Translations under genes and position numbers: made by a program
Shown here: positions 23,558 through 31,855 of the stretch, piece after piece
Numbering within the stretch: position 1 is the stretch's first letter
How the letters are laid out: every line of letters begins with the position of its first letter
Notes under the pieces: model-generated
Told to the model about the DNA's origin: nothing
What the model saw: the letters and a program-made list of their open reading frames with translations, nothing else
Databases searched by the model: none
Assembly: GCA_963808775.1 (NCBI GenBank)
Contig: CAWEGR010000005.1
Coordinates: 682,001 to 746,000, forward strand
Direction: 5' to 3'
DNA from: JACVRW01 sp963808775
Lineage (GTDB): Bacteria; Actinomycetota; Thermoleophilia; Solirubrobacterales; Thermoleophilaceae
Length of the DNA stretch: 64,000 bases

Positions 23558-24996
23558 CCGCGGCGCAGCTGCGCGCGCCGGATCTTGCCCGACGGGGTCT
23601 TCGGCAGCGACGGCGCGAACTCGACGATGCGCGGGTACTTGTAGGGCGCCGTGCGCTCCTTCACGTGGTCCTGGAGCGCCGTGGCGAGCTCCCGGCTCGG
23701 GTCGTGGCCGTCGCGCAGGACCACCACCGCCCGCACCACCTGCCCGCGGACCTCGTCCGGCGCCGCCACCGCGGCGGCCTCGGCCACCGCGGGATGCGAG
23801 ACGAGTGCCGACTCGACCTCGAACGGCCCGATCCGGTAGCCCGCCGAGATGATCACGTCGTCGGTGCGGCCCTCGAACCAGAGGTAGCCGTCGTCATCCT
23901 GGCTGACGCGGTCGCCGGTGCGCCAGGGCTCCTCGCGCGGCCCGTCGAGGAAGAACGTGGGCACCGTGCGCGGATCGACCACGAGCTCGCCGGCGCCGCC
24001 GTCCGGAGCGTCGACCCACAGGTCGAAGCCCGGGAGCGGGCGCCCCATCGAGCCGGGCCGCACGGGCGGGCCGATCGGCATGCCCGTGAGGTGGCCGGTC
24101 TCGGTCTGGCCGTAGCCGTCGTGGATCTCGACGCCCACCTCGTCGCTCCAGATCCGGACCACCTCCGGGTTGAGCGGCTCGCCCGCCGCGCACGCGTGAC
24201 GGAGCGCCGGCAGCGGCTCGAGCCGCTCGCGCTTCGCGATCGCGCGGTACTCGGTGGGGGACATGCAGAGCACGTTGACCCGCTCGCGCGCGAGCAGCTC
24301 GAGGCGCTCGCGGGCGTCGAAGCGGGCGTCGTGCAGCACGGCCGCCGCGCCGCGCAGCCACGCCGCGACGAACGCGTTGCGCGCCGACAGCGACCAGCCG
24401 CTCGCCGCGGTGCACCAGCACAGGTCGCCCTCGCGGGCTCCGTACCAGTGCTCCGCCTGGATGCTCTGGCCGGCCAGGTAGCCGTGGCCGTGCCGGATCG
24501 GCTTCGGCGTGCCCGCCGTGCCCGAGGTGAACACGATCAGCGCAGGATCCTCCGCCGCGACGGCCGCCGGCGGCGCGGGATCGGCGTCGAGCTGCGCCTG
24601 GTCGGGGACGGTCACGACCTCGCCGTCGAAGCCCGCGGAGGAGATCACGTCGAGGTGGCGTTCGTCGGCCACGAAGGCGGCGGGCGCGAGCAGGTCGATG
24701 CGCGCGCGCAGGTCCGCCGGCCGCAGCTGCTCGGTGCAGGGCTGGGCCACGGCGCCGAGCCGCCAGCAGGCGAGCATGGCGTAGGCCCAGTCGGGCCGGT
24801 TGCCCACGAGCGTCATGACGACGTCGCCGCGCCCGACGCCGCGCGCCGCGAGCACGCCGGCCATGCGGGCGCTCCTGTCCGCGACCTCGCCGAACGAGAT
24901 CTCACGGCGGTCGCCGCCGGCGTCGATCGCCACGAGAGCGAGCCGCCCGGGCGGCGCAGCGTCCACGAGCGTGCAGATCGGGCTCGGCCCGCTCAC
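23554..24996 (-). CDS. Acyl-CoA synthetase (AMP-forming, acetyl/medium-chain type)
   Basis: A 480-residue ANL-superfamily ligase activating a carboxylic acid via an acyl-adenylate. GTG 24996 overlaps the TetR stop and is chosen over upstream codons that would read into TetR. Motifs: LIVFTSGTAGTPKPIRHGHG (P-loop), DGYGQTETG (A5), WRTGDR then FEGRTDDVIISAGYRIGP (A7-A8) and the catalytic Lys of KTPSGKIRR (A10). It resembles medium-chain/acetyl-CoA-like synthetases but is shorter at the N-terminus (typical 530-560). It is coupled to, and probably controlled by, the adjacent TetR regulator, suggesting fatty-acid or aromatic-acid use. Confidence 0.9.
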   Translation of the reverse strand: MSGPSPICTLVDAAPPGRLALVAIDAGGDRREISFGEVADRSARMAGVLAARGVGRGDVVMTLVGNRPDWAYAMLACWRLGAVAQPCTEQLRPADLRARIDLLAPAAFVADERHLDVISSAGFDGEVVTVPDQAQLDADPAPPAAVAAEDPALIVFTSGTAGTPKPIRHGHGYLAGQSIQAEHWYGAREGDLCWCTAASGWSLSARNAFVAAWLRGAAAVLHDARFDARERLELLARERVNVLCMSPTEYRAIAKRERLEPLPALRHACAAGEPLNPEVVRIWSDEVGVEIHDGYGQTETGHLTGMPIGPPVRPGSMGRPLPGFDLWVDAPDGGAGELVVDPRTVPTFFLDGPREEPWRTGDRVSQDDDGYLWFEGRTDDVIISAGYRIGPFEVESALVSHPAVAEAAAVAAPDEVRGQVVRAVVVLRDGHDPSRELATALQDHVKERTAPYKYPRIVEFAPSLPKTPSGKIRRAQLRRG

Positions 24997-25631
24997 ACCT
25001 CCCAGCGCTCCCCGGCGCTCAGGCGCTCGAGGCCGACCCAGGCGAAGTCCATGACGATCTCGAGGATCTGCTCGCGCGGGACCTCCTGGTGATCCGCCCA
25101 CCAGTTCGCGACCGACTGTGCGGCGCCCACCAGCATCACCGCCAGCAGCCGCACCGGCCCCTCGCCGCCGCCCTCGCTGCCCAGCTCGCGGGCGCCCGGA
25201 TCCTGCGCGATCAGTCCCGCGACCACGGCGGTGACCTGCTCGAGCACCCGGTCGAGGACCGCGGCCGTCTCCGGATCGGCGGCGTCGCGGAACAGGATCC
25301 GCCAGGCGTCGCGGCGCTCCTCGACGAAGGCGAAGAAGGCGTCGAGGCCCGCGGCCAGGCGGGCGGCGCCCGACTCGACCTCGACTCCCTCGAGCGCCGC
25401 GCCGAGCCGCGCGAACAGGGCCTCGGCGTTTCGCTCGAGCAGGTCTGCGTAGAGCTCCTGCTTCGAGGCGAAGTGCTCGTAGATGAGCGCCTTCGAGATG
25501 CCGGCCTCGCGCGCGATGTCGTCGATCGACGACGCGTGGTAGCCGCGCGCCGAGAAGACCGCCAGCGCCGCATCGAGGATGCCGGCGCGGCGCTCCTCGG
25601 CGCTCAGGCGGCGCCGGGCCGGGGCTGCCAT
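24993..25631 (-). CDS. TetR-family regulator
   Basis: A 212-residue protein. The N-terminal HTH is textbook: RRAGILDAALAVFSARGYHA, then SIDDIAREAGISKALIYEHF and KQELYADLLE. The C-terminal ligand domain is of the FadR/AcrR-like type (FFAFVEERRDAWRILFRDA). It forms a coupled operon with the acyl-CoA synthetase and is divergent from a large membrane protein gene. A palindrome at 25670-25683, between the divergent starts, is the likely operator. I infer an acyl-CoA or fatty acid as ligand. Confidence 0.93.
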   Translation of the reverse strand: MAAPARRRLSAEERRAGILDAALAVFSARGYHASSIDDIAREAGISKALIYEHFASKQELYADLLERNAEALFARLGAALEGVEVESGAARLAAGLDAFFAFVEERRDAWRILFRDAADPETAAVLDRVLEQVTAVVAGLIAQDPGARELGSEGGGEGPVRLLAVMLVGAAQSVANWWADHQEVPREQILEIVMDFAWVGLERLSAGERWEV

Positions 25632-25669
25632 GGGAGTGGAGCTTGTGTGACGGGGCTCACAGTAGGCTT

Positions 25670-25683
25670 ACTGACCAGTCAGT
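25670..25683. promoter_or_regulatory. TetR operator-like palindrome
   Basis: ACTGACCAGTCAGT: 6-bp arms around CA, 39 bases upstream of the TetR start and 56 bases upstream of the membrane protein start. ACTGAC/GTCAGT half sites are common for TetR regulators. Confidence 0.6.
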
Positions 25684-25738
25684 TAGTTATTCCGCGATCC
25701 TGGGAAAGGTCGATTCGGAGGCGTTCGAAGGGGAGCTT

Positions 25739-27631
25739 ATGGGGCAGCTTGGACTGCAGATTGCGCAGGCCACGGGCGAGGAGCCCGCCGGCGGCGCGGC
25801 GATCGGCGAGGCGATCGGGGCGACGGCGGGGGCGCTCGTGGCGACCGCGCTCGTCGTCCTGCTCGTCGCAGGGCACCGCAGCGGCCGGATCGGCCTGCTC
25901 GCGCGGGCGGGGAGCCTGAGCGAGCGTCACACCGGCCTGCCGCCATGGGCGGCGCTGCCGTCGATCGTGATGGGGCTGTCGCTGCTCGTGGCGGTGCTCG
26001 GGATGTACTGGGACATCTCGCTGCACATCGACAACGGCCGTGACGCGGGACCGCTCGCGAACCCGGCGCACTACCTGATCCTCGTGGGCCTGTACGGGAC
26101 CCTGATCGCGGGCGTGCTCTCGTTCGCGCTCTCGGGGCGCGAGCGTCCCTGCTCCACGGCGATCAGGCTCGGCGACGGCTGGTGGGCGCCGGTGGGCGGC
26201 CTGATGATCGCCGCCTGCGGCGTCTTCGCGCTCACGGGCTTCCCGCTCGACGACATGTGGCACCGCATCTTCGGGCAGGACGTGACGCTCTGGGGCCCGA
26301 CGCACCTGATGCTGATCGGCGGCGGCTCGCTCGCAACGCTCGGCGGGATGGTCCTGATGGCCGAGGCGCTCACGACGCTCGACCGCGGCGGGGAGCGCCC
26401 AGAGGCGCGGCGCGCGGTGACCTTCGTGCGGCGGGCGCTGCTCGTGGGCGGCTTCCTCGTCGCCCTGTCCACCTTCCAGGGCGAGTTCGACTTCGGCGTG
26501 CCGCAGTTCCGGATGGTCCTGCACCCGGTGCTGATCATGCTCGCGGCCGGGGTCGGCCTCGTGACCGCGCGCATCTACCTGGGCCGCGGCGGCGCGCTGC
26601 TCGCCGTGCTCGGGTTCGTGCTGATCCGCGGCTTCCTGGCGATCATGGTCGGCGGCGTCTGGGGCCAGACGACGCCCCATTTCCCCCTCTACATCGTCGA
26701 GGCGCTGCTCGTCGAGGCCGTCTTCCTGCGCGCGCGCGGCCGTTCCCCCGTGGCCACGGGCGCCGCGGCGGGAGTGCTGATCGGGACCGTCGGCCTCGCG
26801 GCCGAGTGGGCCTGGTCCCACGTCTGGATGCCGATCCCGTGGAGCGAGGCGCTGCTGCCCGAGGCCGCGCTCGCCGGCCTGCTCACCGCCGTGGCGGGCG
26901 GAGCGGTCGGCGGATTCATCGGCGGCGCGCTGACCGGGCAGCTCACGGCCGCGGTCCGCGGCCGGCGGGCCGCGCTCGCCGGCGCGCTGGCGCTCGCGGC
27001 CGTCCTCGTCTGGGGGGTCCCGCTCTCCTCCGAGGGGCCGCGCGCGGCGATCGTGACGCTGCGGGACGTCGAGCCCGGCCCGGAGCGCACCGTGGCGGCG
27101 ACGATCCGGATCGAGCCGCCGGGAGCCGTCGACGGCGACCCGGAGTTCCTGACGATCACGTCCTGGCAGGGCGGCGCGAGCCTGCTCGATCCGCTCGAGC
27201 GGGTCGGGCCGGGGGTCTACCGCTCCACCGAGCCGATACCCGTACACGGCGGCTGGAAGGCGAATCTGCGCCTCCAGCAGGGCGCGTCGCTCGTGTCCGT
27301 GCCGATCTACCTGCCGCGCGACGCGGCCATCCCGGCGCCCGAGGTGCCGGCGCTCGCGAGCTTCACGCGCGAGTTCCGTCCGGACATCGAGGTGCTCCAG
27401 CGCGAGCGCAGATCGGACGTGTCGGGGCCGCTCGCCGCGGGCGCGTATCTCACCGTGCTGGCGATCGCCCTGTCACTGCTCGCGCTGCTCGCGTGGGCGC
27501 TGCTCCGGGTCGATCGCGGAGGTCCGCATGGAAAATCGCTAAAGCGGGGAAGAGAAACTGCCGAATCATCTGGTAGCTTCACCGCCACGCCGAGTCCGCG
27601 AGAGCGGAGCGGGGGAACCAAGGTGGCCTAG
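25739..27631 (+). CDS. Large polytopic membrane protein with extracytoplasmic domain
   Basis: About 630 residues; ATG 25739 follows AAGGGGAG. Roughly ten hydrophobic segments fill residues 20-430 (for example GALVATALVVLLVAGHR, VMGLSLLVAVLGMYWDISLH, LVGLYGTLIAGVLSFALSG). Conserved-looking polar spots include HIDNGRDAG, DDMWHRIFGQD and WGPTHLMLIGGG, whose histidines could bind metal. Residues about 440-580 form a soluble beta domain, and a last helix (YLTVLAIALSLLALLAWALL) follows. The final 30 residues read through the 5' half of the downstream riboswitch and look non-biological; a base error near 27540 may have removed the true stop. Family not recognised. Confidence 0.75.
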   Translation: MGQLGLQIAQATGEEPAGGAAIGEAIGATAGALVATALVVLLVAGHRSGRIGLLARAGSLSERHTGLPPWAALPSIVMGLSLLVAVLGMYWDISLHIDNGRDAGPLANPAHYLILVGLYGTLIAGVLSFALSGRERPCSTAIRLGDGWWAPVGGLMIAACGVFALTGFPLDDMWHRIFGQDVTLWGPTHLMLIGGGSLATLGGMVLMAEALTTLDRGGERPEARRAVTFVRRALLVGGFLVALSTFQGEFDFGVPQFRMVLHPVLIMLAAGVGLVTARIYLGRGGALLAVLGFVLIRGFLAIMVGGVWGQTTPHFPLYIVEALLVEAVFLRARGRSPVATGAAAGVLIGTVGLAAEWAWSHVWMPIPWSEALLPEAALAGLLTAVAGGAVGGFIGGALTGQLTAAVRGRRAALAGALALAAVLVWGVPLSSEGPRAAIVTLRDVEPGPERTVAATIRIEPPGAVDGDPEFLTITSWQGGASLLDPLERVGPGVYRSTEPIPVHGGWKANLRLQQGASLVSVPIYLPRDAAIPAPEVPALASFTREFRPDIEVLQRERRSDVSGPLAAGAYLTVLAIALSLLALLAWALLRVDRGGPHGKSLKRGRETAESSGSFTATPSPRERSGGTKVA

Positions 27632-27715
27632 GCCACTGGGGCGAATCTCCACATGGAGACGCGCAAGCTCTTTCAGCGCGAGCCCGTCAGCTAACCCCGC
27701 AGGCGTTCGAAAGAG
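27560..27715 (+). promoter_or_regulatory. Cyclic di-AMP riboswitch (ydaO/yuaA type), copy 2
   Basis: Contains GGGGGAACCAAGG, TGGGGCGAATC, and GAGCCCGTCAGCTAACCCC with GCAGGCG in aptamer order. The last helix is CTCTTTC (27668-27674) with GAAAGAG (27709-27715), and the next base begins the ATG of a wall hydrolase gene. Control of NlpC/P60 and Rpf genes by this riboswitch is established in actinobacteria. The 3' segment from TTTCAGCGCGAGCC to CCGCAGGCG is identical to copy 1. The 5' boundary is approximate. Confidence 0.93.
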
Positions 27716-28300
27716 ATGCCTGCCCGTTCGCCCAAATACAAGCTGCGCGTCCTCGCGTCGTTCGCATGCCTCGTCGGCGTGCTCGTGCTCGCCCCCACGG
27801 CGGGCGCCGAGGTCGTGACCTCGGGCGGTGGAGGGGCCACCTTCGTGCCGCCCCCGCCGCCGCCCGCGAAGGCGAAGCTCGTCGACGGGCGGCTGATCGC
27901 GCCCGCGTCCGCGCCGCGGCGCGTCAAGAGGGCGATCACGGCGGCGAACAGGATCGTCGAGAAGCCGTACATCTACGGCGGCGGCCATCAGCCGTTCGAG
28001 AAGGGCGTCCTCGCCGACGGCTACGACTGCTCGGGCGCCGTCTCCTACGCGCTCTACGGCGGCCGCTTCCTGCTCAGCCCGCTGCCGAGCGGCTCGATGA
28101 TGAGCTGGGGCCGCACGGGCCCGGGGCGCTGGATCACGGTCTACGCCCACGGCGGGCACGCCTACGCGGTGATCGCCGGATTCCGCTTCGACACCTCGAT
28201 GCATGACGCCGACGCTCCCGGCCCGTCCTCCGGACCGCGTTGGAGCCGGACTCTGCGCGAGTCGTCGGCGTTCGTCGCGCGCCACCCGCGCGGCTACTAG
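27716..28300 (+). CDS. Secreted NlpC/P60-like peptidoglycan hydrolase
   Basis: A 194-residue exported protein: signal peptide KLRVLASFACLVGVLVLAP with cleavage near TAGA-EV, a Gly/Pro-rich linker (FVPPPPPPAKAK), then a compact papain-like domain. GYDCSGAVSYALYGG holds the nucleophile Cys and AHGGHAYAVIAGFRFDTS the catalytic His, as in NlpC/P60 or CHAP-type endopeptidases; PYIYGGGH precedes, as is usual. It would cut peptide stems in the wall. The ATG abuts the riboswitch helix, so synthesis is probably reduced at high c-di-AMP. The gene overlaps the convergent FkbM gene by 4 bases. Confidence 0.9.
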   Translation: MPARSPKYKLRVLASFACLVGVLVLAPTAGAEVVTSGGGGATFVPPPPPPAKAKLVDGRLIAPASAPRRVKRAITAANRIVEKPYIYGGGHQPFEKGVLADGYDCSGAVSYALYGGRFLLSPLPSGSMMSWGRTGPGRWITVYAHGGHAYAVIAGFRFDTSMHDADAPGPSSGPRWSRTLRESSAFVARHPRGY

Positions 28301-29055
28301 AGCCAGGCCCGCACGAGCGCGCGCCCCGGCTGGGGGAGCGGCTCGAGCTCGACGCGCGAGTGCGGAAGCAGTCCCGCCAGCTCGCCGTTCGGCACCCCGG
28401 TGATGTCCTCGTGCAGCTCGCCCACGAGCGCGGACACGGACTCCAGCCGGCGCGCGCAGCGGAGCAGCTCCGCCTCGGCGCCCTCGATGTCGAACTTGAG
28501 CAGGTCGATCCGGCCGCCGCAGCGCTCCACGAGGTCATCGAGCGTCAGCGCCCGGACGGGGCTGCCCCGCTCCCCGGCGTGCGGGAGGGTGGAGCTCGAC
28601 AGGGAGTCGGCCCCGCGCCGGACCACCAGCTCGCCCGCCCGCCCCGCCGCGGCGAGCCGCTCGGCGGTGATGTGCGGATGGGGGGCCGCGTTGCGCGCGA
28701 GTCGCGCGAAGGTGCGCGGCTCCGGCTCGAGCGCGAGGATCTCGGCGGCCGGCCAGCGGGCGGCGAAGCGGAGCGTGGCCGCACCGATGTTGGCGCCGAG
28801 ATCGACGACCCGCTCGGGCGCCCGCGGCAGCTCGAGCTCGTACTCGCGCTCGACGAACACCTCGCGCAGCCCGATCAGGTCTCCCACGCCCGCGACCTCG
28901 AAGTCGAGCTCCACCGCGCCCGAGCGCAGGCGCACGCGCGTGGGACGTCCCGACCGGGCGAGCGCGAAGCGGGCCCGCCAGAACGGTCCCGGGGCGAGCC
29001 GGACGAGGGGCCACCACCAGGCGGCCGAGCGCCGGATGCGGCGGAGCGGGCTCAT
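28297..29055 (-). CDS. FkbM-family SAM-dependent methyltransferase
   Basis: A 252-residue protein. VVDLGANIGAATLRFAARWP is the SAM-binding motif I; ILALEPEPRTFARLARNAA is the FkbM acidic loop, and LDDLVERCGGRIDLLKFDIEGAE is the hallmark FkbM motif. The N-terminal 60 residues are basic with aromatic runs and may touch the membrane or a glycan acceptor. Such enzymes methylate hydroxyl groups of sugars or polyketides. No glycan cluster is nearby, so the substrate is unknown. Confidence 0.88.
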   Translation of the reverse strand: MSPLRRIRRSAAWWWPLVRLAPGPFWRARFALARSGRPTRVRLRSGAVELDFEVAGVGDLIGLREVFVEREYELELPRAPERVVDLGANIGAATLRFAARWPAAEILALEPEPRTFARLARNAAPHPHITAERLAAAGRAGELVVRRGADSLSSSTLPHAGERGSPVRALTLDDLVERCGGRIDLLKFDIEGAEAELLRCARRLESVSALVGELHEDITGVPNGELAGLLPHSRVELEPLPQPGRALVRAWL

Positions 29056-29073
29056 GGCGAGGGATATCCTTGC

Positions 29074-29089
29074 TTGACTCGCGAGTCAA
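29074..29089. promoter_or_regulatory. 16-bp perfect palindrome upstream of acyl-CoA dehydrogenase
   Basis: TTGACTCGCGAGTCAA is fully self-complementary and lies 23 bases before ATG 29113. Palindromes of this size with TGACTC/GAGTCA arms are typical TetR-family operators in acyl-CoA metabolism. The TetR at 24993 has a different putative site, so another regulator is probably used. Confidence 0.7.
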
Positions 29090-29112
29090 CGACACCCCGG
29101 AGTGCCCCGAAC

Positions 29113-30315
29113 ATGGCGATAGCCACGAGCCCCTTCACCGAGAAGACCGAGGAACAGCAGGCCATCACCGAGATGGTCCGGCAGTTCGTCGACAACGAGG
29201 TCATCCCGGTGGCCGAGCAGCACGACCACGAGGACAGCTTCCCCGAGGCCGTCGTCGAGCAGATGAAGGAGCTCGGCCTGTTCGGCGTGACGATCCCCGA
29301 GGAGTACGGCGGGATGGGTCTGGACCTGACGACCTACGCGATGATCGTCGAGGAGCTCTCGCGCGGCTGGATCTCCGTCTCCGGGATCGTCAACACGCAC
29401 TTCATCGGCTCCTACCTGCTGATGAAGTTCGGCACCGACGAGCAGAAGGAGAGCCTGCTTCCGCGCATGGCCACCGGGGAGCTGCGCGCGGCCTTCTCGC
29501 TGTCCGAGCCCGAATGCGGCTCCGACGTCCAGGGGATCAAGGCGACCGCCAAGCGCACGGACGACGGCGACTGGGAGCTGAACGGGCAGAAGATGTGGGT
29601 GACGAACGGCCTGCGCTCCGGGGTCGTGTTCGTCCTCATGAAGTCCGATCCGAAGGCCGACCCGCCCCACACGGGCATGACCTGCTTCATCACGGAGAAG
29701 GAGCCGGGCGCAAACGAGAACCCGGGCCTGACGGTCCCGCCCGCGATCAAGAAGATGGGCTACAAGGGCGTCGAGTCCACGGAGCTCGTGTACGACGGCT
29801 TCCGCTGCCCGCCGGAGCGCATCCTCGGCGGCGAGGAGGCCGGGCTCGGCAAGGGCTTCGCCCAGATGATGGACGCGCTCGAGGTCGGGCGCGTGAACGT
29901 GGCGGCGCGCGGCGTCGGGATCGCGCAGCGGGCGCTCGAGCTCGCTCTGCGCTACTCGCAGGAGCGCAAGACCTTCGGGCGCGCGATCGCGCAGCACCAG
30001 GCGATCCAGTTCAAGCTCGCCGACATGGCCACGAAGATCGAGGCGGCACGGCTGCTCACCATGAAGGCGGCGCGCATGAAGGACGCCGGGCAGCGCTCGG
30101 ACCTCGAGGCCGGCATGGCGAAGCTGTTCGCCTCGGAGACCGGCAAGGAGGTCGTGGAGGAGTCGTTCCGCATCCACGGCGGTTACGGCTACTCGAAGGA
30201 GTACGAGATCGAGCGCCTCTACCGCGACGCCCCGCTGCTCCTGATCGGCGAGGGGACGAGCGAGATCCAGCGCATGGTGATCGGCAAGAAGCTGCTCCAG
30301 CGGAACAAGATCTAG
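29113..30315 (+). CDS. Acyl-CoA dehydrogenase
   Basis: A 400-residue flavoenzyme oxidising acyl-CoA to 2-enoyl-CoA. Motifs: FGVTIPEEYGGMGLDLTTYA, the FAD/substrate segment FSLSEPECGSDVQGIKATA and WVTNG, QERKTFGRAIAQHQAIQFKL, and RIHGGYGYSKEYEIER leading to IGEGTSEIQR, where the Glu of EGT is the usual catalytic base. At 400 residues it is a standard short/branched-chain member; methylsuccinyl-CoA dehydrogenase of the ethylmalonyl-CoA pathway is normally longer (about 550), so that role is only possible, not shown. It is followed 2 bases later by an SCP2-like gene and preceded by a palindrome. Confidence 0.93.
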   Translation: MAIATSPFTEKTEEQQAITEMVRQFVDNEVIPVAEQHDHEDSFPEAVVEQMKELGLFGVTIPEEYGGMGLDLTTYAMIVEELSRGWISVSGIVNTHFIGSYLLMKFGTDEQKESLLPRMATGELRAAFSLSEPECGSDVQGIKATAKRTDDGDWELNGQKMWVTNGLRSGVVFVLMKSDPKADPPHTGMTCFITEKEPGANENPGLTVPPAIKKMGYKGVESTELVYDGFRCPPERILGGEEAGLGKGFAQMMDALEVGRVNVAARGVGIAQRALELALRYSQERKTFGRAIAQHQAIQFKLADMATKIEAARLLTMKAARMKDAGQRSDLEAGMAKLFASETGKEVVEESFRIHGGYGYSKEYEIERLYRDAPLLLIGEGTSEIQRMVIGKKLLQRNKI

Positions 30316-30317
30316 CG

Positions 30318-30677
30318 GTGTCCTCCGGAGACACGAAGACGCTGATCGCGCAGGCGCTGGCGGGCCTCCAGGAGGAGGTGCCCTCGCTGCGCCAGATCAA
30401 GCTGGTGGCGCGCCTCGAGCTGCGCGCCCGCGGGGGCGACGCGCCGATCTGGCGCGTCGAGCTGCCCGGGCCGAAGATCGACCGCGACCCCGCGGGGGAC
30501 GCCCGCATCGACATCTCCGTGTCGCGCTCGCACTTCAACGAGCTGGCCGCGGAGGGCAGCCTGCGCCACTGGGCCGATGCCTACGAGCACGGGCACGTGC
30601 GGGTCACGGGCGACCTGGCTGTCACGAAGCTGCTCGGAAACGTGATCGCGCGCCAGCTCGCGCGCGGGCGCGTCTAG
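30318..30677 (+). CDS. SCP2-like lipid-binding domain protein
   Basis: A 119-residue protein beginning with GTG 2 bases after the dehydrogenase stop. The pattern of strands (IWRVELPGPKIDRD, ARIDISVSRSHFNEL) and a helical end (LRHWADAYEHGHVRVTGDLA, VTKLLGNVIARQLARG) resembles sterol-carrier-protein-2 domains that hold acyl chains. I infer that it presents or buffers acyl-CoA substrates for the dehydrogenase in the same operon. The assignment rests on pattern and size, not on a catalytic motif. Confidence 0.7.
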   Translation: MSSGDTKTLIAQALAGLQEEVPSLRQIKLVARLELRARGGDAPIWRVELPGPKIDRDPAGDARIDISVSRSHFNELAAEGSLRHWADAYEHGHVRVTGDLAVTKLLGNVIARQLARGRV

Positions 30678-30940
30678 GCCGAGCGCTCGAGCAGCGCGCC
30701 GCCGTCGTACAGCTTCACGACGCTGACGGCGCCGGGCGGGGAGGCGTCGAGGCAGAGCCCGCAGAGGACGCACTCGTCGAGGTTCTCGCGCACGATCTCG
30801 ACGCCGGTGTCGGCGGCGGCGAAGATGTCGACGGGGCAGGCCTCCTCGAGCTTCCCCGCGAGCTCGGGGTCGGACGCGTGCTCCGGCGCGACCTCGACGT
30901 CGATGAAGAGCCCGTGCCTCGGGCCCGCCTCGGCGCTCAC
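30674..30940 (-). CDS. Single-cluster ferredoxin-like protein (FixX-like)
   Basis: An 88-residue protein whose GTG overlaps the sucD stop. It has one cluster motif: ECVLCGLCLDASP gives three cysteines and LEEACPVDIF the fourth, enough for a single [4Fe-4S] cluster. The second cluster of bacterial ferredoxins is missing, as in FixX proteins that serve electron-transfer flavoprotein dehydrogenases. Coupling to the succinyl-CoA-ligase-like genes is unusual. It may link acyl-CoA oxidation to the respiratory chain or serve a 2-oxoacid:ferredoxin oxidoreductase encoded elsewhere. It ends overlapping the SCP2-like gene by 4 bases. Confidence 0.8.
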   Translation of the reverse strand: MSAEAGPRHGLFIDVEVAPEHASDPELAGKLEEACPVDIFAAADTGVEIVRENLDECVLCGLCLDASPPGAVSVVKLYDGGALLERSA

Positions 30941-31855
30941 GCCCTCACCCCGATCCGCTCCTTGACGAGGTCGGGGATCTGCGCGATCTCCTCCGCGACC
31001 ACGATCCCCGCGGACGCGAGCCGCGCGATCTTCTCGGCGGCCGTGTCCTCCTTGCCCTCCACGATCGTGCCGGCGTGGCCGAAGCTCATCCCCGGCATCT
31101 CGTCCATGAAGCGCCCGGCCATGAAGGCGACGATCGGCAGGCGCGAGTCGTTCTCGGTGACCCAGCGGGCCAGCTCGGCCTCCATCCGCCCGCCGGGCTC
31201 CGTGTAGATCACGATCGCCTGCGTGCTCTCGTCCGCCTCGAAGAGCGGCATCAGCTCGGCGTAGGTCGAGCCGATGATGGCGTCGCCGCCGATCGACACC
31301 GCGGTGGACTGCCCGAGCCCGGCCGCCGTGAGCGTGGACGACATCTCGGTGGTCATGCCGCCCGAGCGGGAGATCACGCCGACCGGACCCTGCGAGTAGG
31401 CCTTGGCGGCGTCGCGCGCCGGGCCGCCGATGCCGCCCATCTTGATCACGTCGGGGACGATGATCCCGAGGCAGTTCGGGCCGATGATGCGCGCGCCGCG
31501 CGACCCGGCCAGCTCGACCATCTGCGCCACGTCGCCGCGCGGGATCCGCTCCGTGACGATCACGATCAGCTCGATGCCGTTCTCGATCGCCTCGAACACG
31601 GCGTCCTTCGTGAACGCCGGCGGAACCGTCACGACGGAGCCCTTGATCGGCCCGCCGTGGTGCTCGACAGCCTGGGCGACCGTGTCGAACACGGGCACGC
31701 CGTGGACGTCGCGCCCGAGCCGTCCGGGCGTGACGCCGCCGACGATCTTCGCGCCCGCGCCGTAGTCGAGGCACTCACGCGTGAGGTTGACCGCCTCGCG
31801 GCCCGGTGATGCCCTGGACGATGAACGTGGTCTCAGCGTCGATCAGGATGCTCAT
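30937..31855 (-). CDS. sucD: Succinyl-CoA ligase-like alpha subunit (one frame break)
   Basis: Begins MSILIDAETTFIVQGITG at 31855, overlapping the beta-subunit stop. The frame breaks at about 31806 in a GGGCCGCG run; with one base removed it continues REAVNLTRECLDYGAGAKIV and then the long intact part with GVPVFDTVAQAVEHHG, IGPNCLGIIVPD and GVISRSGGMTTEM. Rossmann CoA binding (GITGREA) and the active-site His region SIGGDAIIGSTYAE are consistent with SucD. The full length of about 305 residues is normal. It may act on succinate, or on malate (malate-CoA ligase MtkB), because malyl-CoA lyase is encoded 5 kb away; sequence alone does not decide. Confidence 0.85.
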
